From the NCBI GenBank assembly GCA_037367405.1, contig JAZKJV010010529.1, positions 310,001 through 374,000 of the forward strand: 64,000 bases of DNA. Direction: 5' to 3'. Made by a program: the position numbers and the translations under genes. This document shows positions 49,771 to 61,505 of this stretch, in pieces. Position 1 is the stretch's first letter, and each line of letters opens with the position of its first letter. The notes under the pieces are model-generated. The model made no database searches. It had not been told where the DNA came from and worked only from the letters and a program-made list of their open reading frames with translations. The DNA comes from Ottelia alismoides (Eukaryota > Streptophyta > Magnoliopsida > Alismatales > Hydrocharitaceae).

Positions 49771-50025
49771 ACTCTACCTATTTGCCTTGTACACATTTCT
49801 TGTGGAGTTAAATAAATTTCATAACTCGCATACTTGCACGATCTCTTTATACACACATCCATGGTTTTTTATCATTGATTGACATGAGTTGGTTTGAGAT
49901 CTAGGTGCCAAGAGAGGCACCAATATAAAAATTTCCGGACCTGACTTGTCGAGCACAGCAAGCCCTCCAATACGGGGCATTAGGAATTCACTCTCATATC
50001 TGACTCGAGACACACATTTGTCAAT

Positions 50026-50043
50026 TGACAGCATTGCCGGGGA
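50026..50043 (+). other. primer-binding site of Athila-2
   Basis: TGACAGCATTGCCGGGGA matches 14 of 18 bases of TGGCGCCGTTGCCGGGGA, the Athila site for aspartate tRNA. Three of the four differences are G to A. Confidence 0.72.
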
Positions 50044-51780
50044 GTAACTATTGGATTGATTAGTAGACATAGAGACTTTACTTTGATTACCTGCTTTCTT
50101 ATTTACATAGCCTTCTATAATATTTAGCTTATAATTTTTTCATAATTATTTCTACATTGTCACTTGTTTACCTTTGTTGAAATGTACCGCTGATTGAGGG
50201 AGGTCATTCTGAAGTCATCGCACCCATGTGAGGTGGAGTTGGTCATTTTAAGCCGACCAACAAAAGAGAGCCGCAAAGGAAACCGAGAGCTTTCATTGGC
50301 ATTACTCTTAGTTGTATTTCTCGTTTGAGAGAGAGAGACAAGGAGAGAGAGATTTGATGACTTTGTAATAAACTTAGACTCCAAGACACTTAGACTATTC
50401 AGGTTCTATTTTGCCAAGTGCTGGCACACTTGGGGGACCTCACCGGTTGTTTGATGGTTTTTCTTCCATTTCATTTTTTTAGTTATTTTTTACTTTGTTT
50501 TGTTTCTTGTGATTTGTGTGTTTCCACCTTTCTTTTCTTTGTTTCTTATGAATGAGCCCATAGATTTAGTATTGCTAGATCAGGTAATCTAGGTCCAAAT
50601 CTTATCATAACTCGTGCTCATATGGTCACTTCCCTTGGACATAGATTCAAAATAATCTGGTGCTTCACATAATAGCAATTTTTGAACTATGATGATTTCA
50701 CACCGTTGCATGCATTTAATGTAATTTCAATTCTGTTTAGCATCCACATGGAAAGCGCTAGGAAGCAAGGTGAGTCTTATTATTGGGCATACATCATGTG
50801 ACATGATGTTGATTTTTCCAACATCATGTTAGCTTGCATTGCTTTTTTGTTCTCTTCCCTATTTTTAAGCACATAGGAAAAATAAAGAAAGATCAAGAAA
50901 TCATTAAGCCTTTCCAAAAAATTACCCAATACAAATGAAAACTGAAAAAAATTAAAAAAAAATGACTACTAAAGAAAACTTTACCTAATTCTAAAATCTA
51001 TAATGAACTTCATTGTCTTGGGTTTATCAAACCCTTATTGTTTTCAAGTACCTTCCAGACAAAGAGAGGAACAATCCATAAGGAATAGAGCCTCAAACCT
51101 AACTTGGATACTCCTTGTGATTTTGGCGTAGATTAATGAAGTACCAACGCTTGTATCATATATGGGCTTAGTCAACGACGGTGTTCTCACCTTGTGTGGA
51201 ACATCCAACCTTGTCCTAAGTACTAAGCATAGGCCATGCCTTCATGGGGGTGTATGTCTTATTATTCTGCGTCTATAGAGCCTTGATTGTTTGTAGGCTT
51301 TGTCTGAAGTATTTGATTCGCCACTGTCAGCTCCCATCCCCTACTTCTTTGGTTGAGTAGTGGATCTAGATATGAAAACAAGGATCTCAAAAAGTACATG
51401 CTTCTGGTTCCAAAGGAGGTGGAGCAAGTACGAGATTCTTTCCTGATAGTGCACACACTCCTATAGGATTTGCCTCTAAGGACAAACGAACAGATAATTG
51501 TATGAAAATAACCAATAAAATTGACAAAGGTAATTCTCAAACTCTTTCGAGTTAATTGTATTGAATAGTGAATCAAACCTTTTTTGAGATTTGTTTGAAT
51601 CAAATCACAAGTCAAGATCAAATAAAATCATGCATTTTGCACCCTTTCATATCTACTTCTCTTCTTATACTTCACATTCATCATGCACAGTAAGAGCCTT
51701 CTCTTCTCAATTCCTATTGAATTATTCTTCTTCCATGACATCTTATTATTACATCATCATCTCACATATTTTTCCATCAC
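50044..51780 (+). other. Athila-2 untranslated leader
   Basis: Aligned in parts with the Athila-1 leader (21,600-23,000). No coding signal. The minus-strand frames at 50,160-50,384 and 51,262-51,621 are not genes. Confidence 0.55.
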
Positions 51781-53060
51781 GATGTCGCAACTTGGACGTT
51801 TTTGTTCAAACTCCATGAACACCTACATCGACTCCACGATGCCAACATCGCCACTTCACTGGGACGATCTTGGCAATTTGTGTTCGTATTTTGCGAACCA
51901 AATTCTAAGCTCCCTGATCTTTAATCCACTTAGGATTTAGGATGATTCTCTTCTTGAAACCTCTTCTTCTACTACAAATCTTTCACCAATAAATCATCTA
52001 TTTAAGTTTGACTCTAAGCTGGGATTATATTTCCATACTCCTTTGTTCTTACAAATTGATTATGAATCATTTCACGATGCAGATCACAAGCCAAAGTAGA
52101 GGTAGATAGCAGCATTGATTTGGAGATGTTTCCTCAAAGAGATGGAAAGGGCCAGATCCGATCAAGGTATAGGTCAGAATGATTTTAACTCGCAGATGCT
52201 CGCATCCACTTAGATCATTCAACAATAATTAACCGATCAGGCCAATTCCCTGGGTTCTTTCCAGGAAATGCCTATAAAGATGAGGAGGGAACATGAAAAT
52301 CGAGGAGGAGGTGAACATGGTGGTGCAAATGGAGTAGGTGCAAATGGAGGAGCATGAGAAACTATGCAAGGAAACCATGGTGGAGATTAAGAGGAGAGAG
52401 GTCGAGCACAAACTGACTCTCAAAAAGACCTGAAACCTGGGAGTAGGGCATGTCACAAGGATATGTATTCCACAAATACATGGTCACTTTGAGGTGAAGC
52501 CATAATTCCTACCTCTCCTGCCGACATTCCATGGAAACATAACTGAGCACCTATATATTCATCTACAACAATTCAACCACATCTTTGGTACCATGCACTA
52601 TCCGAACATAACACTTGAGTTGGTGAAGATAACTACTTTCCCCTTTAGACTTCAGGGTAAGGATCTCTACTCGATAAATCATTTAGAGAAAGTACTCACA
52701 ACCTTGGAAGAGCTAGAATCTACTTTTCTACATAAGTATTATCCCCTAGGTCAAATCAATCCGATGAGAGCTCTCATTTCCAACTTCTCCCAGATGTCCC
52801 ATGAGCATTTCAATGAGGCTTATAAATGATTCATAGATCTTCAGGAGAAGTGATCCCATCATGATCTGCCAAAGACAAGCCTTATGTAGAACTTCTTTGG
52901 GAGATTACATTAGGAGAGCCAGAGGCTTCTGGATGCTTCTTGTGGAGGATCACATTTCAATAAATATGAGGACATGGTATGACAAATATTTGAAGAAATG
53001 GCCAAAGGATGCCAGTATTGTCCTCATCTCGTGCATTTCATAAGACTCCACAAATTCCTC
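51781..53060 (+). pseudogene. Athila-2 gag (capsid) relic
   Basis: ATG at 51,781 opens MSQLGRFCSNSMNTYIDST, matching the start chosen for Athila-1 gag. After frame changes the gag domain reads PTFHGNI and HLYIHLQQFNHIFGTMHYPN at about 52,520-52,605, then FPFRLQGKDLYSINHLEKVL in 52,593-52,829, and ESQRLLDASCGGSHF near 52,915. At least three stops and two shifts. The role is the same as Athila-1 gag. The two gags differ widely, so they come from different element families or an old split. Confidence 0.83.
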
Positions 53061-54480
53061 ACAAGGCCATAAACATTATGATAGAGTAGTATGAAGAAGA
53101 CAAGAAAGATGAGAGTTCCAACCTAAGCATAATCAAGAACCATCTTTCCAAGGTGGATATAATTGAAAATTGATCACAAGACTTAGATAAACTCAATGTG
53201 ATTGAATAAAGAACAAAGCAGTTGGATAAGCTCGATCCGATCACACAACAGTTGTAGCTCCTAGTCGGCACCATCAATTTTCTCCATAATGTGAGCACAT
53301 CTGCTGAGATACCTACCACTAAGCCAAAAGAGCAGGCACCTTCTCCATCATCGCATCAACAAAGTCTAGAACAACAACCATCGATCCAACATGATTATTA
53401 CATTCAAGATCCATACCAGGTTGCACAGTCATAGTGACACCTGCAGATGGTCGTCTACCATCCAGAAGCTCCATCTTATTTTGAGCCATGCATTCCACCT
53501 CCACCCCATAGATCGATGAAGTGGATGCCTTCAGGGAAATCGAACAGACAATGACCTGTCTCGATGGACACCAGCAGGGTCAAGCCCACACCAACCAGCC
53601 ACTCCACCAGAATCAAGGTGGAAAAACTTCCTGCTGCAATAGCACCAACATCACTAACAACAACACTGTCAGTCTTTACCGTAATCGAACTACACATGGA
53701 GACAAAACTTCTAGTCATTGGCATATTGCCAACCATTCTACCAACCGCAACTGGCTTGCCAGTATCAAAATTCCCTCTCCTCGATATCAGTACCAGTCGT
53801 ATACTCAACATTACTATTAGAATTTCCAACAGCATCCTTAATACTACTTTCCACAACAACCCATGTTATTGAATCATCCGAGGTTGCTCCCAAGAGTCAT
53901 GCTATTTATTATTTGGATCATTTGATAAGGAACATGAGTGAGATGAGCTAGTAGATTTATGACCTTATAGCTGCGAGAATTATAATACCAACATAGTTAA
54001 AGGCCAAACCCAATAACTTAATGTGTAGGGAGCAAGAAGCTTATAGTGCTCCACTACCCCCGATTTAAGTGCACTTGATTTTATTTTATCTAATGTTGTG
54101 AATATCAGGAGTGGCAAAACATTATAGCCATCTACAACCTCTAAGGCAAAAAATAAAGCTTTCAAGGGTGAGTCTTCTACATCACATCTGAGCTAGCCTA
54201 GAACTATGGACTAGATGCTCCTAAATAGCCAATTTTAAATCAGTAAAAATAAAAAAATGAAGAAAATTAAAATACCAACAATGACAGTACGAGCTGAATC
54301 GATGCAACAAAGGAGATGCTAGATATAACAACTCCCATGCAAACCGAAGAGGCTGAATTTCCACTTTTACTTCTCCCCTAGTATTGAATGATTGTATCAT
54401 TTTTAGTTTTCATGATGTACAAGTTTATTCCTTTAATAAATAAAATGTTGTTTTTGAGAACATTTTTGTATCTTTTCTAG
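53061..54480 (+). other. Athila-2 gag C-terminus/protease region, decayed
   Basis: Plus-strand fragments are rich in Gln, Pro, Thr and His (53,330-53,870), like the Athila gag tail. No protease motif was found where Athila-1 has one, so part may be deleted. Frames on the minus strand at 53,319-53,859 are shadows. Confidence 0.4.
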
Positions 54481-55260
54481 AAGAAAAATAGCACAGCAGA
54501 GAGAAGGATGTATGTTCATGAAGCCAGCTATGACACACTTGAGGATATTAGAGATATAGATATTTTGTGGACTGAAATAGAGACTAAGGAATTCCTATTC
54601 CCATATGAAGACCTTAAAAGCACAATTGAATTTTCTGCATTGCCACTGATGAGGTAGAATCTGAAGAGCTGATCCATTTGTTCCAGGAATATCCATCCCA
54701 ATCAGAACAGGAGGAGATGATTGCATATACGTTCGGTGTTTCATTATCTTAGACAAGAGTAATTGAGGTGGAGTCAAAAACAATGATGAAGCAGTCACCA
54801 ATAGCTTGTACATTTCAAGAAGTAATCGAGGACTCAAATTTGATTCTTCCTGAGCTAAAGTTGCTTTCAATAAATTTTAAGTATGCATTTCTTGATGATG
54901 ATCCTGAATAGTATCCGATCATCATCAGTTCACAATTGATAGTTGATCTAGAGTCTTGCTTGCTAGAGATTCTAGAGAAAAATTGCAAGGCCCTTAGTTG
55001 GAGTATTTCATATCTCCGGGGGATAAATATGGCATTGTGTTCATACCACATCTACTTAGAGGATGAAGCCATCCTCTGAGTTTCATTGTAGGATGATTCC
55101 TAATCTCCAGGAAGTGGTCATAAAAGAGATAACAAAATGGTGCGATGTTCGCTTTACCTATCCCATCTCCGATTCTAAATGGGTTAGCCCATGGCATGTG
55201 GTTCCAAAGAAACCCATTATCATTGCGGTCACAAATAAGAATGGAGAGATCTCTACCTAA
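54481..55260 (+). pseudogene. Athila-2 reverse transcriptase, 5' part
   Basis: The lead-in reads LPELKLLSINFKYAFLDDDP near 54,849-54,910, then IISSQLIVDLESCLLEILEK. The 55,063-55,260 frame gives MIPNLQEVVIKEITKWCDVR, YPISDSKWVSPWHVVPKK and NKNGEIST. These are the fingers of Athila RT up to the point where a nested LTR interrupts. The next expected residues (a WRV...DYR.LN-like segment) are found at 62,475, after the insert. CCTAA at 55,256-55,260 and CCAGA at 62,470-62,474 may be the decayed target duplication. Confidence 0.85.
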
Positions 55261-57760
55261 TGTTGATCACGCTTTTATTAGGTTTTAATTAGAAGATTTA
55301 TGAACAAATCATTGTAACCCAATCAAGTGTCAACAAAATTTTTTTATTTTTTCTCAAGATGAAATAATTACAAACAAATATAGCAAGAGAATTTGCTATT
55401 TAATTTACATGTATAGATAACATGATGGAACTCATGGAGGTTACAAATCCCTAGGGTAATTCTAATAATAAAAAAATCAATTTAAAGAAAAGGGAATATT
55501 AAATGCAAACTATGCTTGGTTTTTGTTTTGATTATTTTCCTTTTCCCTTTTTTATTTTCTTTATTTTGTAACTTTTATAATCTCTTATTTTTAAATTTTT
55601 AATGGTTTTCAGTTTTGTAATTTTTTATTTTCAAAAGTATTCAAATTTTCAAAGCAAATTTATACATGAAAGAAAATATAAATTCATTTTTTTCAATATA
55701 AGAAAATGTTCAAAATATCTAAAGAATTTTTTTATGATTTTGTTACAGGTTTTAAATTTTCCAGAGATTTTTATTTTTTAAGATTTTTAAAATGAATAAA
55801 ATAGGGGAAAATACAAAAATAATCAAACATTATTTTTTTCAATTTAAATTACAAAGTAAATGTAAAAGTTATGAAAAATATTTTTGTGAAAAACTAAAGG
55901 AAATTATCTACAAATGAGAATTGAAATCACTATTTTTAGATTTTGCTACATTTTTTGATTTCTTATATTTTAAGTAGTTTGCAATTTTTTGGCTTTTAAA
56001 ATGATCAAGACATGAAAATTGTATAGAGAATAATTACATAAAAAGGAAGCCAATATAATTTTTTAAATTTTTAAGCAATATTTCAATTTTTTTTGAATTT
56101 TCAATTTTCAAACAGTGAAAAATGTAGTGTTTTTCATTTTTTAATAATATCAAATAAAAATAAAATGTAATGAAATTTTTATATAATGAAGAGGAACACA
56201 TCAGGAATACAACATGAATTTTTCAGAATTTATAAATAAATAGAAATATTTATTTCAATAGTTAAATCATGCAAAATTAATGTCTGAACATACACGACTG
56301 AAATGCAAATATTTAATGTTTTAGTATTGAAATATAACTAGAAATAAATGCGGGAGAAAGTCGTGATGTACCCAATGGGGATGGTACAACCTCTTGTAGT
56401 GGCTTCATTGCAAATCTAGAAATGTCAAAGGGTCTGGTTTGAAATTTACCCAAAAATTAGGGCTCTTCTGGAGCTCCTATCATTCATGCGTCAAAACAAA
56501 AAGAAAAGGGGGGTCTCCACCCTTGCCTTCTCTTCCAAGCCAAAGACGGTGGGATGAGAGAGATGAACATCGCAGTGATGGCTTATAGATGGCTGAACGA
56601 CAGATCTCGATCGGCGGTGGAGGAGCTAGCCATATGCGGAGATTTAAGTGGTGGTCGTGGCAGGTTGGTCAAGGAGGAGCGTCTATGTGCAAAGATCTAG
56701 GTGGATGTTGGCATTATTTCTTGCGCGGGCGGGTACTCCTACGGGCATATGTGGATGGTGATGGGTGGAAGCACATGCGAGCCTTGGCGAGAGGAGGTGG
56801 TTCTCCCAGGCAGAGGTGTGGTAGTGGATTCGGGTGCAGGTTGCGGCAAATTGGTGGAGGGGCAAGCAGCGTACGAAGAGGGGCGACACACATCCCCAAG
56901 GCAGGTGGATATGGAAGGTAGTGATGCATGGCTGACGGTGGAGGTGAAGGATGGCAAGGTGGAGCTTACACGAAGGCATAAGCAGTGGTCCCCGCGGACG
57001 TAAGCGGCGTGATCTACCTGCCTAATTTTTTTATTATTTTAAACAAGAGTTGTAATATTTAAAATAGATTTTTTTGAATAAACATCAATTGTAAGAAAAA
57101 ATGTAATCCATGTTTCTGCAATAAAATAAAGATAAATATCCGACTCAAGCACTACGGCTCGATTAAGAAAATAGAGATGTGAATGATTTGGATCCGATGA
57201 AATGGAAGATGGATCTGAGTCTGCGGCCACCATACGTGGTTAGAGTTGGAAGATTGCATGAGGTAGAACGTAAAGCGATGAGATCGAGAAAAATGATGTG
57301 AAGTCGGTAATCGGAGATGGATCGATTTATGGTGAAAAAATAGGATTGAAATCTAAGATCTAGAATTAAAAATGATTAATGAAATAAATATAAAAATTAA
57401 CCTAAAATTATCTAGAAGAGAGATTGAGAAATAGAGGGATGTGGATCTCCCTGATGGAGCAGATAATGTCATAATGGCCTCAACGAAGGCCAACTCACTG
57501 TCACTGGATGGCTCGGAGGCTAGGAGCCTTTCAACAACAAGAAGCTCTTGGATAATAGGCTCCTCTCATCAAATATGGATCAAGTGATAATGAGGGGGAG
57601 GAGCCAATTAAATAGAAAAATAATTGAATTTGAATTTTAAAAAATTCAATAGAGAGGATAAGAAGAAAGGAGGTTAATGGTGGATAAAATTACATTATTG
57701 ATATCTGGCTCCCACTACCCTTGTTAATTCGAGCAAATTAATTTTCAAATTAATTGATAT
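55261..57760 (-). repeat. LTR-c, distal part, nested in the Athila-2 RT
   Basis: Matches 15,297-17,805. Together with 61,506-62,469 it forms one ~3.46 kb minus-strand solo LTR-c that splits the RT. The left end is TGTTGATCAC, the complement of the LTR's terminal ...GATCAACA. The GC-rich part (56,350-57,550) is the promoter/leader region on the minus strand. Frames of 60-110 residues on both strands here are GC-driven and carry no motif. Confidence 0.68.
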
Positions 57761-58699
57761 TGTTCGTTGCAGTCCGATAATGAGAGCAGATCAAAAACCA
57801 CTTTCAATTATATTCAAGTTAATCTCGAGCGGCAATTTTTTTACTTGGTGGAAGTCCAAGGTCGAACTCAGGGAGGCAGCTGTCTCCTTAGGTAGATTCT
57901 AAGCAAATTTCGAGGAGATATTTTTGGTCTTTTTCAGTTTTTTATGCAAGACACATGCAAAAAAAGCCAAATTATAAGTTAATTCAGAAAGATAGTCAAA
58001 TTAATACAAAAAATTATGAAACTTGTCCAGATGATGAGTTATGATGAAATTAGTCTACCATGATTTTTTTGGGATTTTCTGACACTAAATTAATTAACTA
58101 TGAATTAAAAATGAATGCAATGTGATTTTGACTAATTTATTTAAATAAATACCAAATCATATTATTTTCCGATATCCAAATTATCCTAGATAGATCTAAG
58201 AGTGAAGAATCCAGGAAAATTAATGAACCTAAATTTTCATGTGAAATGGACCTAAGAAAAATCAATTAATCAAATCAGTAGATGATTTATTTAGGCCTCA
58301 ATATGCGTGCACTTATGATGAAATTTTTTATGCAAGGTAAAGCTGATTATTCAAGCTCTATTATGATTTTTGGGGAATTTTTGGAGTCACAGAAAAATTA
58401 CAATCAATTAAGAGGTGAAATTGGGCAAAATATAACAAAAATGAACCAATTAATTAATAGAAAATTCCACTGATATTCCAAAAATATTCCACATGTCACA
58501 TAATGAGGGGGGAAATGTAAGCTACACCGTGCAATTTTTAAAACTCAAAAATGAATTAAGATGAATGCCTAAATGTGCGTGCAAAGACAGGGGTATAAAT
58601 GCAATACATGAATTTAAATTGCTAAAAATGAAACATACTGACAAGGACTTTTATGCAATTACCTAGAATGCAGGGGAGTGGGTGCAATTTATCCACGAA

Positions 58700-60900
58700 T
58701 CACGTGCTCCTCACGTGGGGTGCTCATGGCAGGGACTTAAGTGCAATATGGAAAACCTTCAGGGGCCTCGGTGTAAATAGCCCAGGAGGCACGTGCAGAT
58801 CACGTGGGGTCCTTAGGCTTGGAGAACTTCGGCAGCTCGGGACGAGGCTCGGGGGGTCCTGTAGGTTCGGGTGTTGGCTCGGAAGACGGATCGGCTAGCT
58901 TCGGAGATCCGAGCCTAGAGGTCGGATTGGAGGCTCGGATCGGGTGATGCGTGGCGCGATCTTCACCGTAGAATCAAGGATGATCCCATGGCAGCTAGCT
59001 GATGACACGTGGCGTATCAGAGTCCGTCATATCGTTGGTCGATCCAGCGGTGCTGGGGTCGATCCTGAGGTGACGACGTAGCTGATGAGTGATCGTTGGA
59101 TCTAGATTGATCCAACGGTACCTGGATAGCGGAGAGGGCAATGACGTGGCTTGCTGGTAGCCGTCCGATCAAGATGATCGTACGATGGCTGGACTTCGTG
59201 CCCAACGGTCCCCCGCCTCCTGTGGCGGAGGAGGTTGGGCTCTAGCGATGCTAGGCTAGCTCCGCCCTTCGCTCCCGTCGTCGCTGGAGGTTGATGGCGG
59301 GCCTGAGGTACCTCTGATGATCCGTGGATGGCTGGCGAAGCTTCTGGTGGACTCAGGAGTGGAGGAGGCGATCTGGAGAACGATGGCGGAGGATCTCGAA
59401 TGAAGCTTCGACGAGCCTCCGGCCAATCAAAGGATGAGCACCTGCAAGGGCTACAGAGATAGTCGAAGCACGAGAACAGTTCGTGGAGTTGTCGGGACTG
59501 GAATGCGAGGCCTACGAAGCGGTGGGGGATGACCGGTGATCGAGCTCCGCCCAGGTGGCGGAGCTGGCGTCGGTGAGAGGTGGGGTGTGTCGTCAGAGTA
59601 AATATAAGGTAATGCGAAGGTCCTTACTCCGAGGCGGAGCTCGGGGGATGGTCAGGAGGCGGTGAGGATATGCGGAGGAGAGGAAGAAATTAGGAGAAAA
59701 AATTAAGCAGACGGAGAAGAAGATTGGAGGAGCGATGAAGGATTCTACCTGGGGAATGGAGCTCAGGTCTGAGCTCCTGGTCGTCGCTCGAAGAACGGTA
59801 GATGGTTCTGAGCTCGTGCAGCTCACGGAGGAGGCTGCAGCACGGCGGAGTTGGCCGTGGATCTCGCCGGAGAAGAAGCCCCTTCTTCGCTCTATGTCTC
59901 AATGTATTGTTGTCACCAAGTCGAAGGTCGGAGCTCAGGGAATCTCTCTGGAATGGCGGGATAGGGGAGAGGGTGGCCGGAGGACGATGATTTATAGGGT
60001 GAAGGTGATGGGGTAGCTGGTGATGAGGTGAGGTTCGTGGGAGTCGTGGGTCGATTCTGGTGGGAGTCGTGAAGAGTGAGGGAGCTGGCAAGGATGAGGG
60101 AAGAGTGATGATGGTCGTGGTGACATTAGTGAACGGAGAAGGTGGCTGAGGTGGAGCTGAAAATAGAAAGGGGTGGTCCCTTGCGCAAGATCGAGAACGT
60201 GGGAGAGAGAAGGTCTGGAGGTAGGAGACGAAGTCCTAGCCGTTGGATCTTGCGATCCAACGGCCCAGATCGAAGCGCCAACGAGTGGTTCCCATAAGAT
60301 CGAGGGCGCGTGATGTAAGGGATGTGGAGCTACCACGTGGTGTGTCGAAGGTGAGGCGCTAGCGGACGGATGTCATTAGATTAGGGAGCGTGATCGTAGG
60401 GCGCAAAAATGAGCCACGTGGCGGATTGTGGGAGAGGCACGAATGAGCGGTGCAGATTAGAGATGGGAGTTTGATCGGGCGGTTGATATCCTCGAGGCTG
60501 TGAACGGTGGAGATCTAGGCTCTTAGGAGCTGATCGGGTGGAGGATAACGTGGCCACGTGGCGCACTAAGGCATGAGGCGCTAACGGATGGCAGAGATGG
60601 GCCCAGGGGTATGATCAAACGACTGAGAAGAATGTGAATTTAGATGGCACAGATGAGATCTTGGGCGATATGATGGAGGGTGGAGGATGTGCCACGTGTT
60701 GTGATATGAGCGCGGCGCGAACGAAGGGCAGTGATCAAGGATGGGAGAAGATCATACGGCTAGGGAAAGAGGCGGACGTAGAAAGAGTTGGGTCGTTGGT
60801 TCAGGGGAAGATCCAATGGCCCAAAGCGTGGGCGGATGATGCAAAGGGGAGCGGGCCGTGTGGCGCAATCAGAGGGCGCCACGTGGCCTGCTGTGAGTGT
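58700..60900 (-). promoter_or_regulatory. GC-rich LTR promoter/leader with many CACGTG boxes
   Basis: CACGTG occurs at least seven times (near 58,714, 58,800, 58,998, 60,334, 60,416, 60,555 and 60,882), mostly as CCACGTGGC. GATCCAACGG-like words recur too. CACGTG is the core of plant G-box and ABRE elements, bound by bZIP and bHLH factors. Whether these act is inference. Confidence 0.4.
59990..59996 (-). promoter_or_regulatory. TATA box of the nested LTR-b
   Basis: The minus strand reads CCTATAAATC, followed by a C-rich leader and a donor-like CAG|GTAGAA about 250 nt on. Confidence 0.45.
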
Positions 60901-60955
60901 CTGCGAGAGGAAATGATATTATAGAGAGAAGAAGGCCGAATTTGGAAAAACTCAA

Positions 60956-61000
60956 AACATGAAAGTTGTAGATCTCGATGAGATCTACAAGTTTCATGTT
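60956..61000. other. 21-bp-arm inverted repeat (hairpin)
   Basis: The arms AACATGAAAGTTGTAGATCT... and its complement differ at one of 21 positions around a 3-base loop. A weaker version lies at 63,849-63,888 and a remnant at 3,213-3,240, at the same place in the other LTR-b copies. Confidence 0.85.
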
Positions 61001-61505
61001 GACCAACAACGGAGATGAGGTCAAATATGATACAAAAATACAGGAATACAAATATACATAGATATAGTATACATAGAGGCCCAAAAACCCAACTTCTTCC
61101 TAGGAGTTCCGAATTGGATGAAATTGGTCTCATTTTAAAGGTCTTTGGATGTGTATTCATATGAAGGTGAGTATACCTATTTTCGAGTTGTACAAGAGAA
61201 CTATGGTCCTTCTAAGTTCCAGGGGTTCTTAGGGCTTTATTGGGTGTTTTACAAAGGAGATCTCTGACTTTCTTCCTTATATTATTAACTAAAGTGTATA
61301 TATCATAAGGGAGGTGTTGTTTTATAGGGGGATTTTACAAGTGATCTTGGCTTCTTATTTAATGCAATATATGAATGCTAAAATGCAAATGTTATCACTG
61401 TATGAATGAATGTTAATTATGCAATATAAGTAGAAATATGCATCTATTTACTCAGGAACAAAGCTCTATTTTCAACTTTAAGAGTGATGAATCACAGATT
61501 CATCA

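Larger units (their letters stand above)
46147..50023 (+). repeat. 5' LTR of Athila-2 (LTR-e), 3,877 bp
   Basis: Starts TGATGAATTATTATTCATGC and ends TTGTCA two bases before the primer-binding site. It contains the shared blocks of the superfamily: GTCAAAACTTGATGG then AAAGTAGGAGAGATATGG (about 46,365-46,408), CCGTAAAGAAAACTTC near 46,611, GGGCTTTTGGGCCC near 46,746, a GC-rich leader at 47,270-48,780, and an AT-rich end. It is inserted in a copia LTR. GC-rich frames (47,270-47,470, 47,694-47,984, 48,212-48,400) are leader DNA without domains. Confidence 0.75.
57761..61505 (-). repeat. LTR-b, complete, nested in LTR-c (3,745 bp)
   Basis: On the minus strand it runs from TGATGAATC at 61,505 to GAACA at 57,761. 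It aligns with 2,870-6,225 and with 62,955-64,000. Landmarks are GTTGGGTTTTTGGGCC near 61,092, a near-perfect hairpin at 60,956-61,000, repeated CACGTG boxes, a TATA box at 59,990-59,996, a donor-like CAG|GTAG near 59,747, and the end block with CCTCCCTGAG near 57,876. ATAGT and ATATC on the two sides may be a worn target duplication. It is the most GC- and CpG-rich LTR in the window. The 133-residue minus-strand frame at 59,690-60,091 lies in its leader and shows no domain. Confidence 0.72.

Noticed and set aside
53476..53872. Long minus- and plus-strand frames (127 and 102 residues)
   Set aside because: They overlap the Gln/Pro/Thr-rich gag tail of Athila-2. The low-complexity CA-rich DNA keeps several frames open by chance.
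56589..57003. Gly/Arg-rich frames on both strands
   Set aside because: GC-rich leader of LTR-c on the minus strand; frames overlap on both strands and the homologous region at 16,390-17,014 does not preserve them.
59690..60091. 133-residue open frame, minus strand
   Set aside because: Leader of LTR-b; GC-driven composition, overlapping frames of similar length on both strands, no domain, and not kept in the copy at 3,490-5,350.
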